Below, in pieces: positions 8,037 to 15,533 of a DNA stretch of 21,297 bases (position 1 is the first letter of the stretch; each line of letters begins with the position of its first letter). The DNA is from JAAYAY01 sp964429355 (GTDB taxonomy: Bacteria; Planctomycetota; Planctomycetia; Pirellulales; Thermoguttaceae), in the NCBI GenBank assembly GCA_964429355.1, contig CAYSCH010000135.1, forward strand, positions 1-21,297, written 5' to 3'. A model generated the notes under the pieces. The model was not told the DNA's origin, ran no database searches, and was given only the letters and a program-made list of their open reading frames with translations. The translations under genes were made by a program, and so were the position numbers.

Positions 8037-10226
8037 TCACGAACGCACCCGAGCCCGCCGCGTAACGAGGTCGCGGAGCAGGGTGATCAGAGCGTTTCGA
8101 TCGATGGGTTTGGACGTGTATTCGTCGCAGCCCGCATCGAGGCATTTCTGCCGGTCGTGCGCCATTGCGTGGGCTGTCAGCGCGACAATCAGCCCCTTGT
8201 AGCCGGCCTCCCTGAGGCGACCGGTCGCCTCGTAGCCGTCCAGAACGGGCATCTGCATGTCCATGAGGATCACGTCGAACGGCTCCGCGTCACCGGCTGC
8301 GAGGGCCGCGAGGACTGCCTCGTGGCCGTTCTCCACGATCGTCACCTCAGCACCAGCTTTGCGAAGAATCAGGCTGATCAGCCGCTGGTTGTCGGGACCG
8401 TCCTCGGCCAGGAGCACGCTGCAAGGCGCGGCAAATCGACTGTCCGACGTCCGGTTCGAGGGGAACTGCGGTTCCATCGCGATTTCGAGCGAGTCGACCA
8501 TCCTGGTGCCTTCGACCAGCGACACTGGAATCGTCGCACGGAAACAACTTCCCAATTTCAATTCGGTGCTGACAAGTTCAAGACGGCCTCCGAGAAGTTC
8601 GACCAGTCGCCGGCTGAGGGCCAAGCCGAGCCCCGTTCCGCCGAATCTGCGGGCAGTGGACGTGTCGGCCTGGGTGAACGGCTGGAACAGCGAATCGGCC
8701 TGCTCGACGGTCATGCCTATGCCCGTATCGTTGACCAAGAATTCTAGAACTGGCTTGGGGCCCTGCTGGAAACTTACCACAATGTCGATCCGTCCCTGTT
8801 CCGTGAATTTGACTGCGTTGCCGATCAGGTTGATCAGCACCTGACGCAGGCGGGTCGGATCGGTCAGCACCTCGCAGGGCACTGGCCCCGCGCAACGGGC
8901 GCGAAGCGTCAGAGGCTTTGCCTGGGCGCGAAGTCGCATCGAAGTCAGGACCTCGCGAACGATCTCGTCGGGTCGGCAGGGAATGGCCTCAACCAGCATC
9001 TTGCCTTCCTCGACCTTCGAGAGGTCGAGAATGTCGTTGATGAGGTTGAGCAGGTGCTCGCCGTTCCGCCGGATGGTTTCGACGGTTTCACGGCGTTCTG
9101 CGTCGTCGAGATTGAAGTCAAGCAGGTTTTCGGAGAAGCCAAGAATGGCCGTCATCGGAGTGCGGATTTCATGGCTCACATTGGCCAGGAATTCGCGTTT
9201 GGCGCGGTTGGACTTTTCGGCCTCGGCCAGTGCGAGGCCGAGCTCCAATTGTGCCTGCATTCGTTCGCCGGCTTCGTGGGTGAGTTTCTGATTGGCAGTC
9301 TCGAGCTCACTGGTGCGTTCCGCCACACGCTGTTCCATGCTGCCATAGACGTCGGACAGGCGGCCGGCAAGCCTGTTGAACCCGTCGACGAGGTCGCCGA
9401 TCTCATCGTCGGCCAGCCGCTGGATCGGTGCCACGCGAGTGGGATCCGATTGTTCCAGCGATCCCCGGAAGTGACGGGCAATTGCCGCCAGGCGACGGCG
9501 CACCAGGAGATCGAAGGCCACGTAGACCGCACCCAGCAGCAGCGCAAGGCTCACCATGACGACTACCGCGTTGCGCCAGGTGAGCGACGCTACCTGGCGT
9601 TCGAAGTGTTCGATCGGCACTGCCACCATGTCGAGGGCCACGATCTCTCCCAGTTGGCGGTGGAATCCGGCCTTGTCTCCATACCGAGCCAGGAGTGACG
9701 CCGGTGCATCGGCCGGCTCTCCATGGCATTGAAGGCAACTTTTGGTCATCCGCCGGGCGCGAAAGTCGGCCTGGTACCGAATCCCGTTCAGCACCAGCGG
9801 GCCGCTCCAGTTCTCGACTTCGGGATGCTTCTCGAAGAAACGAATGATTTCAAGCTCTCGCGGAGTCGCCCGATTCTTTGGATTGCGAGGATCGGCCGAA
9901 GAGAACTTGAGGATGTAGTCAGGGAACCGCTTGCTCACCGACTCGAACACCTCCCCGGAAGCAAACGATGTCGACATTACTTCGGGCACGAACTCATCGC
10001 GGGCTACGTGCTCCTGGGCGAAGGGCCGCACGTGCCGGGCAACGAAATCGCGGACTGCGAGATTGAACTCCAGCCCGATCTGGGCCTGCGAAGCGGCCAT
10101 GAGTCGAGTTTGGGCGACGTTCTGGCTCCAGCCTCGATAGAGAAGCAACGCACCACATGCGGTCGCACACGCGCCGACCACACAGAGGAATCTGGTCCCC
10201 AGAGATCTTGGGAAAACTCGGATCAT
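8037..10226 (-). CDS. Membrane hybrid histidine kinase with c-haem-type (DUF3365/Tll0287-like) sensor domain
   Basis: This is a 729-residue two-component sensor. TM1 is at about 11-30. A periplasmic domain (about 45-215) carries a CxxCH motif, C164-L-Q-C167-H168, typical of covalent haem attachment in DUF3365/Tll0287-like domains. TM2 is at about 219-241 and is followed by a HAMP-like segment (245-298) and a coiled coil (about 295-340). HisKA has phospho-acceptor H352 (SHEIRTPM). HATPase_c has the N-box around N470, DTGIG at 500-504 and GGTGLG at 529-534. A C-terminal receiver has phospho-acceptor D656 (LMDMQMP), T684 and K706. A redox or ligand signal read through haem is inferred. The ATG at 10226 was preferred to a TTG at 10265, which would only add a basic stretch. 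No DNA-binding output domain is fused, so a separate regulator or phosphotransfer protein is expected. The gene converges on the BRCT gene with a 31 bp gap and shows no obvious functional link to the MoxR/VWA genes. Confidence 0.92.
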   Translation of the reverse strand: MIRVFPRSLGTRFLCVVGACATACGALLLYRGWSQNVAQTRLMAASQAQIGLEFNLAVRDFVARHVRPFAQEHVARDEFVPEVMSTSFASGEVFESVSKRFPDYILKFSSADPRNPKNRATPRELEIIRFFEKHPEVENWSGPLVLNGIRYQADFRARRMTKSCLQCHGEPADAPASLLARYGDKAGFHRQLGEIVALDMVAVPIEHFERQVASLTWRNAVVVMVSLALLLGAVYVAFDLLVRRRLAAIARHFRGSLEQSDPTRVAPIQRLADDEIGDLVDGFNRLAGRLSDVYGSMEQRVAERTSELETANQKLTHEAGERMQAQLELGLALAEAEKSNRAKREFLANVSHEIRTPMTAILGFSENLLDFNLDDAERRETVETIRRNGEHLLNLINDILDLSKVEEGKMLVEAIPCRPDEIVREVLTSMRLRAQAKPLTLRARCAGPVPCEVLTDPTRLRQVLINLIGNAVKFTEQGRIDIVVSFQQGPKPVLEFLVNDTGIGMTVEQADSLFQPFTQADTSTARRFGGTGLGLALSRRLVELLGGRLELVSTELKLGSCFRATIPVSLVEGTRMVDSLEIAMEPQFPSNRTSDSRFAAPCSVLLAEDGPDNQRLISLILRKAGAEVTIVENGHEAVLAALAAGDAEPFDVILMDMQMPVLDGYEATGRLREAGYKGLIVALTAHAMAHDRQKCLDAGCDEYTSKPIDRNALITLLRDLVTRRARVRS

Positions 10227-10300
10227 GTTGCGTCTGCTTCGCCGTAGCCTCAGCCTCACTGCCAATCCGCTGCCGCTCTACAAGCGTACGTCACCGTTGG

Positions 10301-10323
10301 GGGACACTCAAATAGGGACACTC
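10301..10323. repeat. Short direct repeat GGGACACTC x2
   Basis: GGGACACTC occurs at 10301-10309 and 10315-10323, on a 14-base period, in the gap of about 220 bp between the kinase start and the end of the gene upstream of it. It may be a regulator site for the kinase gene or the remnant of a REP-like element. Nothing in the sequence decides between these. Confidence 0.35.
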
Positions 10324-10359
10324 CGGCTTCCGGGGGATCTGATTATGGTGATTCTCGGA

Positions 10360-10452
10360 TTTGCGCGGTCAGACGTTTGGTCCCGGGCCAGCACAAGCGG
10401 CAAACCCAGGGCGGTCGTCGGCAGAGACTCCGGGGCCGTTTGCGCGGTCAGA
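10360..10452. repeat. 14-bp direct repeat pair TTTGCGCGGTCAGA
   Basis: The 14-mer occurs at 10360-10373 and again at 10439-10452, 79 bases apart. The second copy overlaps the stop codon of the minus-strand gene ending at 10448. This could be a trace of a local duplication, because the intervening segment would be the duplicated end of the gene's 3' region. No coding remnant is recognisable in it. Confidence 0.4.
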
Positions 10453-11521
10453 AGGTCCTGACCATCCGGATCATGGCCGTGTCGTTCAGGCTGACGTCGC
10501 CGTTGCCGGTGCCGTATTCGAGGCGACGGTCGAAGAGGTAGCCGACCTCGATGGCCGTCACATCGCCGTCGGCGTCGACGGTCTGGAGGCCGACGCACAC
10601 TCGCAGGTCACGGTAGGTGGCCAGATCGTCGACCAGTGTGGTCCGCTCGATGGCCCAGGTATTTCCGCCCAGTTCACCGGCCACGTACAGTTGATTCTGC
10701 CCCGTCAATCGAAAGACTGCGCGGGGCCGGGGAAAGACGACCTCCAGGCGCAGGTCCGGATGAGGAACCATAATCAGCCCGCCAACGGGAAGCAGTTTGA
10801 CGTCGCCGCGGTCGAGGTAATCGACCCCAAGCACCAGGTCCGTCGTGGGACTCGTTGACAAGAATCCCACCGCGTGACAGGGGAACCGGATCCCTTCTCG
10901 GGCACTTCCCTCGAAATCGCTCGAGGCCATCACGGAAACCGCGACGTCGTAGCCAAAGGCGCCCAGCCGGTCGCGGTGCTGGTATGCGAGGCTGAAATCA
11001 TAGGCCCTCGGCGGCATGTCGGTGGTCACCGGACCGCTGAGAAAATGGATCCCGATCCCCGCGCCAAGTCCGTGGTCCACGCCCGGCGACTGATAGTGGT
11101 CCCAGGTGAGGGAGAACATCCCGAACTGCTGGCCATTGCCGATCATCCAGTCGGTGGAACTGACTTCGTAGCGATAGCCGAGAAAGCCCTGGATCGGATC
11201 CGGATGGGCGCTCTGGATGACCGGCACGAAGTCTACAGAGGGGGCCGCCGTCATCGTTTCGGCAAGCACACCCTCGGGAAGAGTCGGATTCAGACCGGTC
11301 GGCCCCGGATCGACTGCCACGGGCGGACTGGTGGTCATCCGCTCCGAGGAGAAATAGTGAAGACTTTCACCGTCGACCGGTTGTGCCGTGACCACCGGCA
11401 GTGGTTGCGGCAAGGGCCGTCCGGACTCCTGCAGGTTCTCCGTGGCGATCTGCGCAGAGGCGGGTATAGCGGCGAGAGCCACCAGCAGCACCCCGATCAG
11501 TCGCGACGGGAAACCTCGCAT
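10448..11521 (-). CDS. Secreted or outer-membrane beta-barrel-like protein (DUF6268-like)
   Basis: This 357-residue protein has a clear Sec signal peptide: MRGFPSR, a hydrophobic core, and cleavage predicted after ASA at residue 23. A Pro-rich, low-complexity stretch follows (about 30-100). The rest alternates aromatic and hydrophobic residues in short strands and ends in an aromatic C-terminal residue (RTF), as outer-membrane barrels do. The pattern recalls the DUF6268 family of planctomycete outer-membrane proteins, but I assign this from memory of the general pattern only. The ATG at 11521 was preferred to upstream in-frame starts because a strong Shine-Dalgarno (GGAGG) lies 7 nt before it and the signal peptide begins there. 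It is codirectional with the kinase gene but separated from it by 221 bp, so the two are probably separate transcription units. The function is unknown. Confidence 0.75.
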   Translation of the reverse strand: MRGFPSRLIGVLLVALAAIPASAQIATENLQESGRPLPQPLPVVTAQPVDGESLHYFSSERMTTSPPVAVDPGPTGLNPTLPEGVLAETMTAAPSVDFVPVIQSAHPDPIQGFLGYRYEVSSTDWMIGNGQQFGMFSLTWDHYQSPGVDHGLGAGIGIHFLSGPVTTDMPPRAYDFSLAYQHRDRLGAFGYDVAVSVMASSDFEGSAREGIRFPCHAVGFLSTSPTTDLVLGVDYLDRGDVKLLPVGGLIMVPHPDLRLEVVFPRPRAVFRLTGQNQLYVAGELGGNTWAIERTTLVDDLATYRDLRVCVGLQTVDADGDVTAIEVGYLFDRRLEYGTGNGDVSLNDTAMIRMVRTF

Positions 11522-11528
11522 CGCACCA

Positions 11529-11533
11529 CCTCC
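11529..11533 (-). promoter_or_regulatory. Strong Shine-Dalgarno GGAGG of the secreted protein gene
   Basis: Read on the minus strand, the sequence is AGGGGAGGTGG with GGAGG 7 nt before the ATG at 11521. This fixes the start 14 codons inside the longest open frame. Confidence 0.75.
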
Positions 11534-11558
11534 CCTGAGAACGCAGTCTGGCAGCCAA

Positions 11559-11588
11559 TCCATACGTCAAGGTGCCCGTTCATGTCAA
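11559..11588 (-). promoter_or_regulatory. Candidate sigma70-like promoter of the secreted protein gene
   Basis: On the minus strand a perfect TTGACA (11583-11588) is followed after 18 bases by TATGGA (11559-11564), which matches TATAAT at only three of six positions. It would place the transcript start some 30 bases before the ATG. The -35 box is convincing and the -10 box is weak. Confidence 0.35.
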
Positions 11589-11649
11589 GAGAGATCATCC
11601 CACCCCTGAATCTATCGGTTCAAACGCAACGAAACCTTGGGAAAAGGGC

Positions 11650-11667
11650 TTGTCGCTGCAGCGGCAA
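11650..11667. repeat. 18-bp near-perfect palindrome centred on CGCTGCAGCG
   Basis: TTGTCGCTGCAGCGGCAA is symmetrical except for one T/G pair, and its central 10 bases are a perfect palindrome. It could be a dimeric regulator site or a small hairpin. No gene-specific role can be assigned. Confidence 0.4.
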
Positions 11668-11870
11668 CCCTCTTGCCCCCGAGTCCCACGGCCCTTGGTG
11701 GCGACCCCATGAGAGACAGGCGACTCCAACCCGAAACGCAAGGGAGGGCATAGGTTGTGGCGTTGCTATCCTCGCCGGTGATTCGGGTTGGTGTTTCCAC
11801 CGCGAATCCCGATGATTCGTCGGCCTCTGCAAGACAGGAAAACTGCGTAAATTGCAGGAAAAGCACCCCC

Positions 11871-11889
11871 TCCCAGGCCGGGCCTGGGA
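11871..11889. repeat. Perfect 9-bp inverted repeat around a single base
   Basis: TCCCAGGCC - G - GGCCTGGGA is a perfect inverted repeat with a one-base centre. As RNA it is too tight for a normal hairpin loop unless inner pairs open. As DNA it fits a dimeric operator or the core of a dispersed palindromic repeat. It lies 332 bases before the SWIM gene. Confidence 0.5.
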
Positions 11890-12142
11890 AGAGTTGGCGG
11901 CCGCGAGAAGCCCATGCAGCCCGGCGGGGCTCGGGCATTTGGAGTTTACGGGTGGGCTTTCTTGTCGAGTCGGCCGGGGAAAAGCCACTCCTTTCGGCCA
12001 GCCTGTTTCGCACGGTCGTTCGATCACCCACCGCCGATTTCGTGCTTCAGAATCACCCCAGCATAAGAGCTGGTGCACTCGTTGGCAGTGGCCGAGGAGC
12101 GATCGGGACACGGTTTTCGACGAAGGGGCGTGAGACGGCGTC

Positions 12143-12171
12143 TTGATCACGCCGTACTTTTCCCTCAGAAT
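12143..12171 (+). promoter_or_regulatory. Weak sigma70-like promoter candidate for the SWIM-to-VWA operon
   Basis: TTGATC (12143-12148) and CAGAAT (12166-12171) are spaced by 17 bases, and each matches its consensus at four of six positions. The position, about 50 bases before the ATG at 12221, is suitable. The match is near what chance allows in this sequence. Confidence 0.2.
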
Positions 12172-12220
12172 GACGCCGAGTCTGATTTCCGATTCACAGA
12201 CCTGAGGTGGACGGCCTGGC

Positions 12221-13666
12221 ATGATTTCAATCAAAGAGGAATTCATTGAAGCCTCCGCGCCGAACGCGGAAGCGGCCAAGAATGGGCGGGGATTAGTGCT
12301 GAAGAACAAGTTCGTGGCGCTCAACCATTCGCCGGACGAGACGCTGTGGTTTGGACGCTGCCAGGGAAGCGGGAAAACGCCCTATTTGTGCTCGGCGGAT
12401 TTTGCCGTGCCGGAGAAGCCTGTCTACCGCTGCACTTGCCCCAGCCGGCAGTTTCCCTGCAAGCACTCGCTGGGATTGCTGTATGCGATCGCGGGAGGCA
12501 AGAAGTTCGTCGCCGCGGACGTGCCAGAGGAACTTGCCGCCAAACGCGAGAAGGCGGCGGCCCGCGTTGAGAAGCGGAAGACCGAGGCGGAGGTCCCGCG
12601 GAAGGTCAACAAGTCCGCTCTGGCCAAGAAGATCCAATCGCAACTCGGCGGCATCGATCTGCTGGAGAAGCTCACACAGGACGTCGTCCGGCTGGGCATC
12701 GGCAATATGAACGCCAAAACGGCGCACGAATTGGAGGAGCAGGCCAGGCAACTCGGCAACGCGTACCTCCCCGGGGCACAGACGGCCCTGCGCAACTACA
12801 CGAAACTGTTCTATTCGGACGAGGGCGATGAGCTGACCGCGGCCGGACGCGAGGCGATCTACAGCGAGGCACTGGACCAACTCGGCCGTCTCCATGCCTT
12901 GATCGGCAAGGGGCGGGCGTACCTGCGAACCCGCCTGGAAGATCCGGAGCTTGCCCCCGATAGCGATACCGGGATCGCGGCCTGGCTGGGACACGCCTGG
13001 CAATTGCGGGAGCTCCGAGACGCCGGCCTAGTTGAGGATCGGGTGGAACTGGTGCAGCTAGCGTTCAATTCGTACGACGACGTGGCCCGCAAGGAATACG
13101 TCGATACCGGCATCTGGATGCACCTGGGTAACGGCCGGATCTGCGTGACCCAGAACTTCCGCCCGTACAAGGCTGTCAAGTACATCAAGAGCGACGACAG
13201 CTTCTTTCAGGTCGCGCAGGTTCCGGAACTGTGCATCTACCCCGGCGGCATGAACCCCCGTGTGCGTTGGGAAGGGATGACGGCCCGGCCGATCGAACCG
13301 AAGGACCTGGCGAAGATCCGCAGTCATGGGCACGACGACTTCGCCGGCATCGTCAAGGAGGTGAAGTCCCATCTGAAGGCACCCTTGGCCGACAAACATC
13401 CCATCTGCGTTCTGAACTACCGGCGGATCGGAAAGATCGGCAACGACCTGGTGGTCGAAGACAAGGCAGGCCAGCGGCTCGTGATGACCGACCTGGGGAT
13501 GACCGAAGAGCCTCGCAGCAGCCATCTCCTGGCCCTGCTGCCGAAAGACGCCCTGGAGGGGCAGACGTTGACTGTGCGTTTCCGCCACGACCTCGACAGC
13601 CGCAAGTTGCAGGTCAAACCGCTCGGTATCGTGACAGAAACCGAAGTGATCCGATTGACGCTGTAG
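12221..13666 (+). CDS. SWIM zinc-finger protein (YehQ-like)
   Basis: This 481-residue protein probably opens the operon. Its N-terminal SWIM motif is canonical: C71-T-C73, six residues, C80-K-H82 (CTCPSRQFPCKH). It is preceded by a strand-rich segment (WFGRCQGSGKTPYLCSAD, 43-60), as usual for SWIM domains. A Lys/Arg/Glu-rich linker (about 105-130) leads to a long helical and then beta-rich C-terminal part without a domain I recognise. SWIM fingers chelate zinc and bind DNA or proteins; in E. coli, yehQ carries this domain beside yehL, yehM and yehP. The ATG at 12221 is preceded by GAGGTGG at 12204-12210, a distant but plausible ribosome site. The stop codon is 11 bases before the next gene, so the two are surely cotranscribed. 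A role as DNA or client recognition subunit of the MoxR/VWA complex is inferred. Confidence 0.88.
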   Translation: MISIKEEFIEASAPNAEAAKNGRGLVLKNKFVALNHSPDETLWFGRCQGSGKTPYLCSADFAVPEKPVYRCTCPSRQFPCKHSLGLLYAIAGGKKFVAADVPEELAAKREKAAARVEKRKTEAEVPRKVNKSALAKKIQSQLGGIDLLEKLTQDVVRLGIGNMNAKTAHELEEQARQLGNAYLPGAQTALRNYTKLFYSDEGDELTAAGREAIYSEALDQLGRLHALIGKGRAYLRTRLEDPELAPDSDTGIAAWLGHAWQLRELRDAGLVEDRVELVQLAFNSYDDVARKEYVDTGIWMHLGNGRICVTQNFRPYKAVKYIKSDDSFFQVAQVPELCIYPGGMNPRVRWEGMTARPIEPKDLAKIRSHGHDDFAGIVKEVKSHLKAPLADKHPICVLNYRRIGKIGNDLVVEDKAGQRLVMTDLGMTEEPRSSHLLALLPKDALEGQTLTVRFRHDLDSRKLQVKPLGIVTETEVIRLTL

Positions 13667-13667
13667 C

Positions 13668-13672
13668 AGGAG
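13668..13672 (+). promoter_or_regulatory. Shine-Dalgarno AGGAG of the HEAT-like gene
   Basis: AGGAG lies one base after the SWIM gene's stop codon and 5 nt before the ATG at 13678. It rejects the longer in-frame opening at 13231, which would lie inside the SWIM gene. Confidence 0.7.
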
Positions 13673-13677
13673 CAACC

Positions 13678-15504
13678 ATGAGCATCCCGGTTCTGACGCA
13701 AGTGTACGACGAGGTGCGGCGACTGGCGATTGCCGGCAGTGTGGTCGCACCTGGAGATTTCCGACTGAAGAAGCTGGTCCCGCAACTGGAACAGGCGGGC
13801 AAGAAAGCCCCCGTGTTCGCGAAGGTCGGGGAAGCTGCCCGGCAATTGGTTGAGAGCAACGAGAAGACCTCTGCGGCGGCACTGCTGGAACTGACCACGC
13901 TGGTCAACGCCATTCTTTACACCCAGGGCGAGACGGGCATCGAGGGAGAGCTGGCACCGATCGAATCGGTCAATATGGGCCGGCTCAAAACCCAGGCCTC
14001 CGCCCGTGTGCTCAAGCCGCTTCAAGACGCGTTGACAACGACGGGCTCCGGCCGGCTGGAGATCATCCGCGATGCCAGCGAGCGAGGGGCGTTCAATGAT
14101 CTGCGTTTGATCGCACCGACCCTGGCGGCACTCGACGACACTTACGCGGAGATTGGGGACTTCGTCGCCGAGAAGGTGCTGCCTCTCTACGGCCGGGCGA
14201 TTCTGCCGGAGCTACGGGCGAAATTCGACCCCAAGGGACGGGGCGGCCAGGTGCGGCGGCTGCTTCTCATGCACCAGCTCGATCCGCAGGGAACCCGTCC
14301 TCTCGTCCAACGGGCGCTCGAGGACGGATCGAAGGAAGTGCGGATTGCGGCGATCGGCTGTCTGGGCCAGTCGCCCGAAGATCTTCCTTTCCTGTTCGAA
14401 CAGGTGAAAGCCAAGGCCAAGGACGTGCGTGCGGCCGCCTTGCGGGCCTTGGGGAGCAGTGGTTCCGCCGATGCGGTCAAGGTGCTCTGCGAGGCGATCG
14501 AAAGCACCGATCTGGCCCTGGCCATCGAACCGATCCGCACGAGCCGGAATCGGGTCGTGAGCGACTTGCTCTTCGAAGCGGCCGAGAAGCAGGCCGAGGC
14601 CCTGATCGCCGGCAAAGAGAAGGACAAAAAAAGACTCGGCAAGCAGAACGAACGGATGAGCCTGATTCTGCAGTGCCTCGCAGGGCGCGACGACAAGAAG
14701 ACCGAGAAGCTGCTGCTGAACCTGTTCGCCCGCGCTGAGCAGCTTGCTGCCGTGAAGGGGGAGCCGAGCGGAAAGGACGTGGTCGAACGACTCATGTCCG
14801 TCATGGCAGCCGGTCCACCCAAGGTGCAGTCGGCCCTGGTCGGTGCCCACGCGATGCTGCCGGCGGAGAGCCTGGGCCATGCCTTCGTCGCTGCCTGCCG
14901 CTGCTGCAAACCGGCTGAGGTTTTCAAACTATTCAGCCCCTACCTCACGGCCAAAGTCAATGAGAAAAAGAAGTACCGCGATCCCGCCTATGCGAAAAGG
15001 GAAGCGATCGTCGACGTGCTGCACTCGAGCCAGAGACTGCGGCATTCAGATCTTTACGAGTTCGACTGCGGCGGCTTCGATGTGATTAAGAGTCTCGATC
15101 CGCACTGGCTTGACGTGGCGGTGAAACTCGGTCGCTCGAGTCTCGTCTGCTTGCTTGCCCGCCCCGGGCATGTTGGGGCCAATGAACTGATCGCCAGGGA
15201 ATTCTGGCGTGATCCCGGCAAGTCGCGAGCCGCAGGCCCACAAGTCGATATCCTCCGCACGATGCTTCGTATCGAGCATCCCGCTGCGACCGACGCAACG
15301 ATTGAACTTATCAAGATGACCGCCAAAACAAACTTCTACGCTTGGTTCGGCGACATAATCCCGCGCCTCCCCAAGGCCGAGGCCCTTCCCAAGCTGGAAT
15401 CCCTGTTACCCACGTTGCCTGAGAAGATGGTCGACCAGTTGCTCGACTCTATTGCCGAGTTGAGGATTCAGGGCACACCGGCAAAATGCCGGGATGATGA
15501 ATAA
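13678..15504 (+). CDS. HEAT-like repeat protein of the MoxR/VWA operon
   Basis: This 608-residue all-helical protein has no signal peptide or membrane segment. Helical hairpin repeats of HEAT type are clearest at about 140-285: RPLVQRALEDGSKEVRIAAIGCLG (207-230), then DVRAAALRALGSSGSADAV (249-267). A Lys-rich hinge (about 310-325) and further helices follow. HEAT solenoids are protein-binding scaffolds, which fits an adaptor between the ATPase and a client. In E. coli a HEAT/WGR protein (YehI/MolR) lies near yehLMPQ, but I see no WGR motif here, so the link is only contextual. It sits 11 bp after SWIM and 29 bp before MoxR, within the operon. No catalytic motif is visible. Confidence 0.8.
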   Translation: MSIPVLTQVYDEVRRLAIAGSVVAPGDFRLKKLVPQLEQAGKKAPVFAKVGEAARQLVESNEKTSAAALLELTTLVNAILYTQGETGIEGELAPIESVNMGRLKTQASARVLKPLQDALTTTGSGRLEIIRDASERGAFNDLRLIAPTLAALDDTYAEIGDFVAEKVLPLYGRAILPELRAKFDPKGRGGQVRRLLLMHQLDPQGTRPLVQRALEDGSKEVRIAAIGCLGQSPEDLPFLFEQVKAKAKDVRAAALRALGSSGSADAVKVLCEAIESTDLALAIEPIRTSRNRVVSDLLFEAAEKQAEALIAGKEKDKKRLGKQNERMSLILQCLAGRDDKKTEKLLLNLFARAEQLAAVKGEPSGKDVVERLMSVMAAGPPKVQSALVGAHAMLPAESLGHAFVAACRCCKPAEVFKLFSPYLTAKVNEKKKYRDPAYAKREAIVDVLHSSQRLRHSDLYEFDCGGFDVIKSLDPHWLDVAVKLGRSSLVCLLARPGHVGANELIAREFWRDPGKSRAAGPQVDILRTMLRIEHPAATDATIELIKMTAKTNFYAWFGDIIPRLPKAEALPKLESLLPTLPEKMVDQLLDSIAELRIQGTPAKCRDDE

Positions 15505-15533
15505 ACTCGCATGCTCCAATCGACGGAACCGAT

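Larger units (their letters stand above)
11589..12220. other. Intergenic region of about 630 bp with palindromes, no convincing gene
   Basis: This region lies between the divergent secreted-protein and SWIM genes. Open frames exist on both strands (for example minus 11620-12324, plus 11757-12146), but none shows a ribosome site, a domain or a plausible composition, and they overlap one another and the SWIM gene. The minus-strand translation contains a phrase like MPSLAFRVG that reminds me of repeated junk ORFs in Pirellulales genomes, so a dispersed non-coding repeat is possible. Two palindromes are listed separately. The promoter of the plus-strand operon should lie at its right end. Confidence 0.5.

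Noticed and set aside
11620..12324. Minus-strand frame of 234 codons in the intergenic region
   Set aside because: It runs into the start of the SWIM gene, has no ribosome site, and its composition looks non-coding. It may be a repeat-derived pseudo-ORF.
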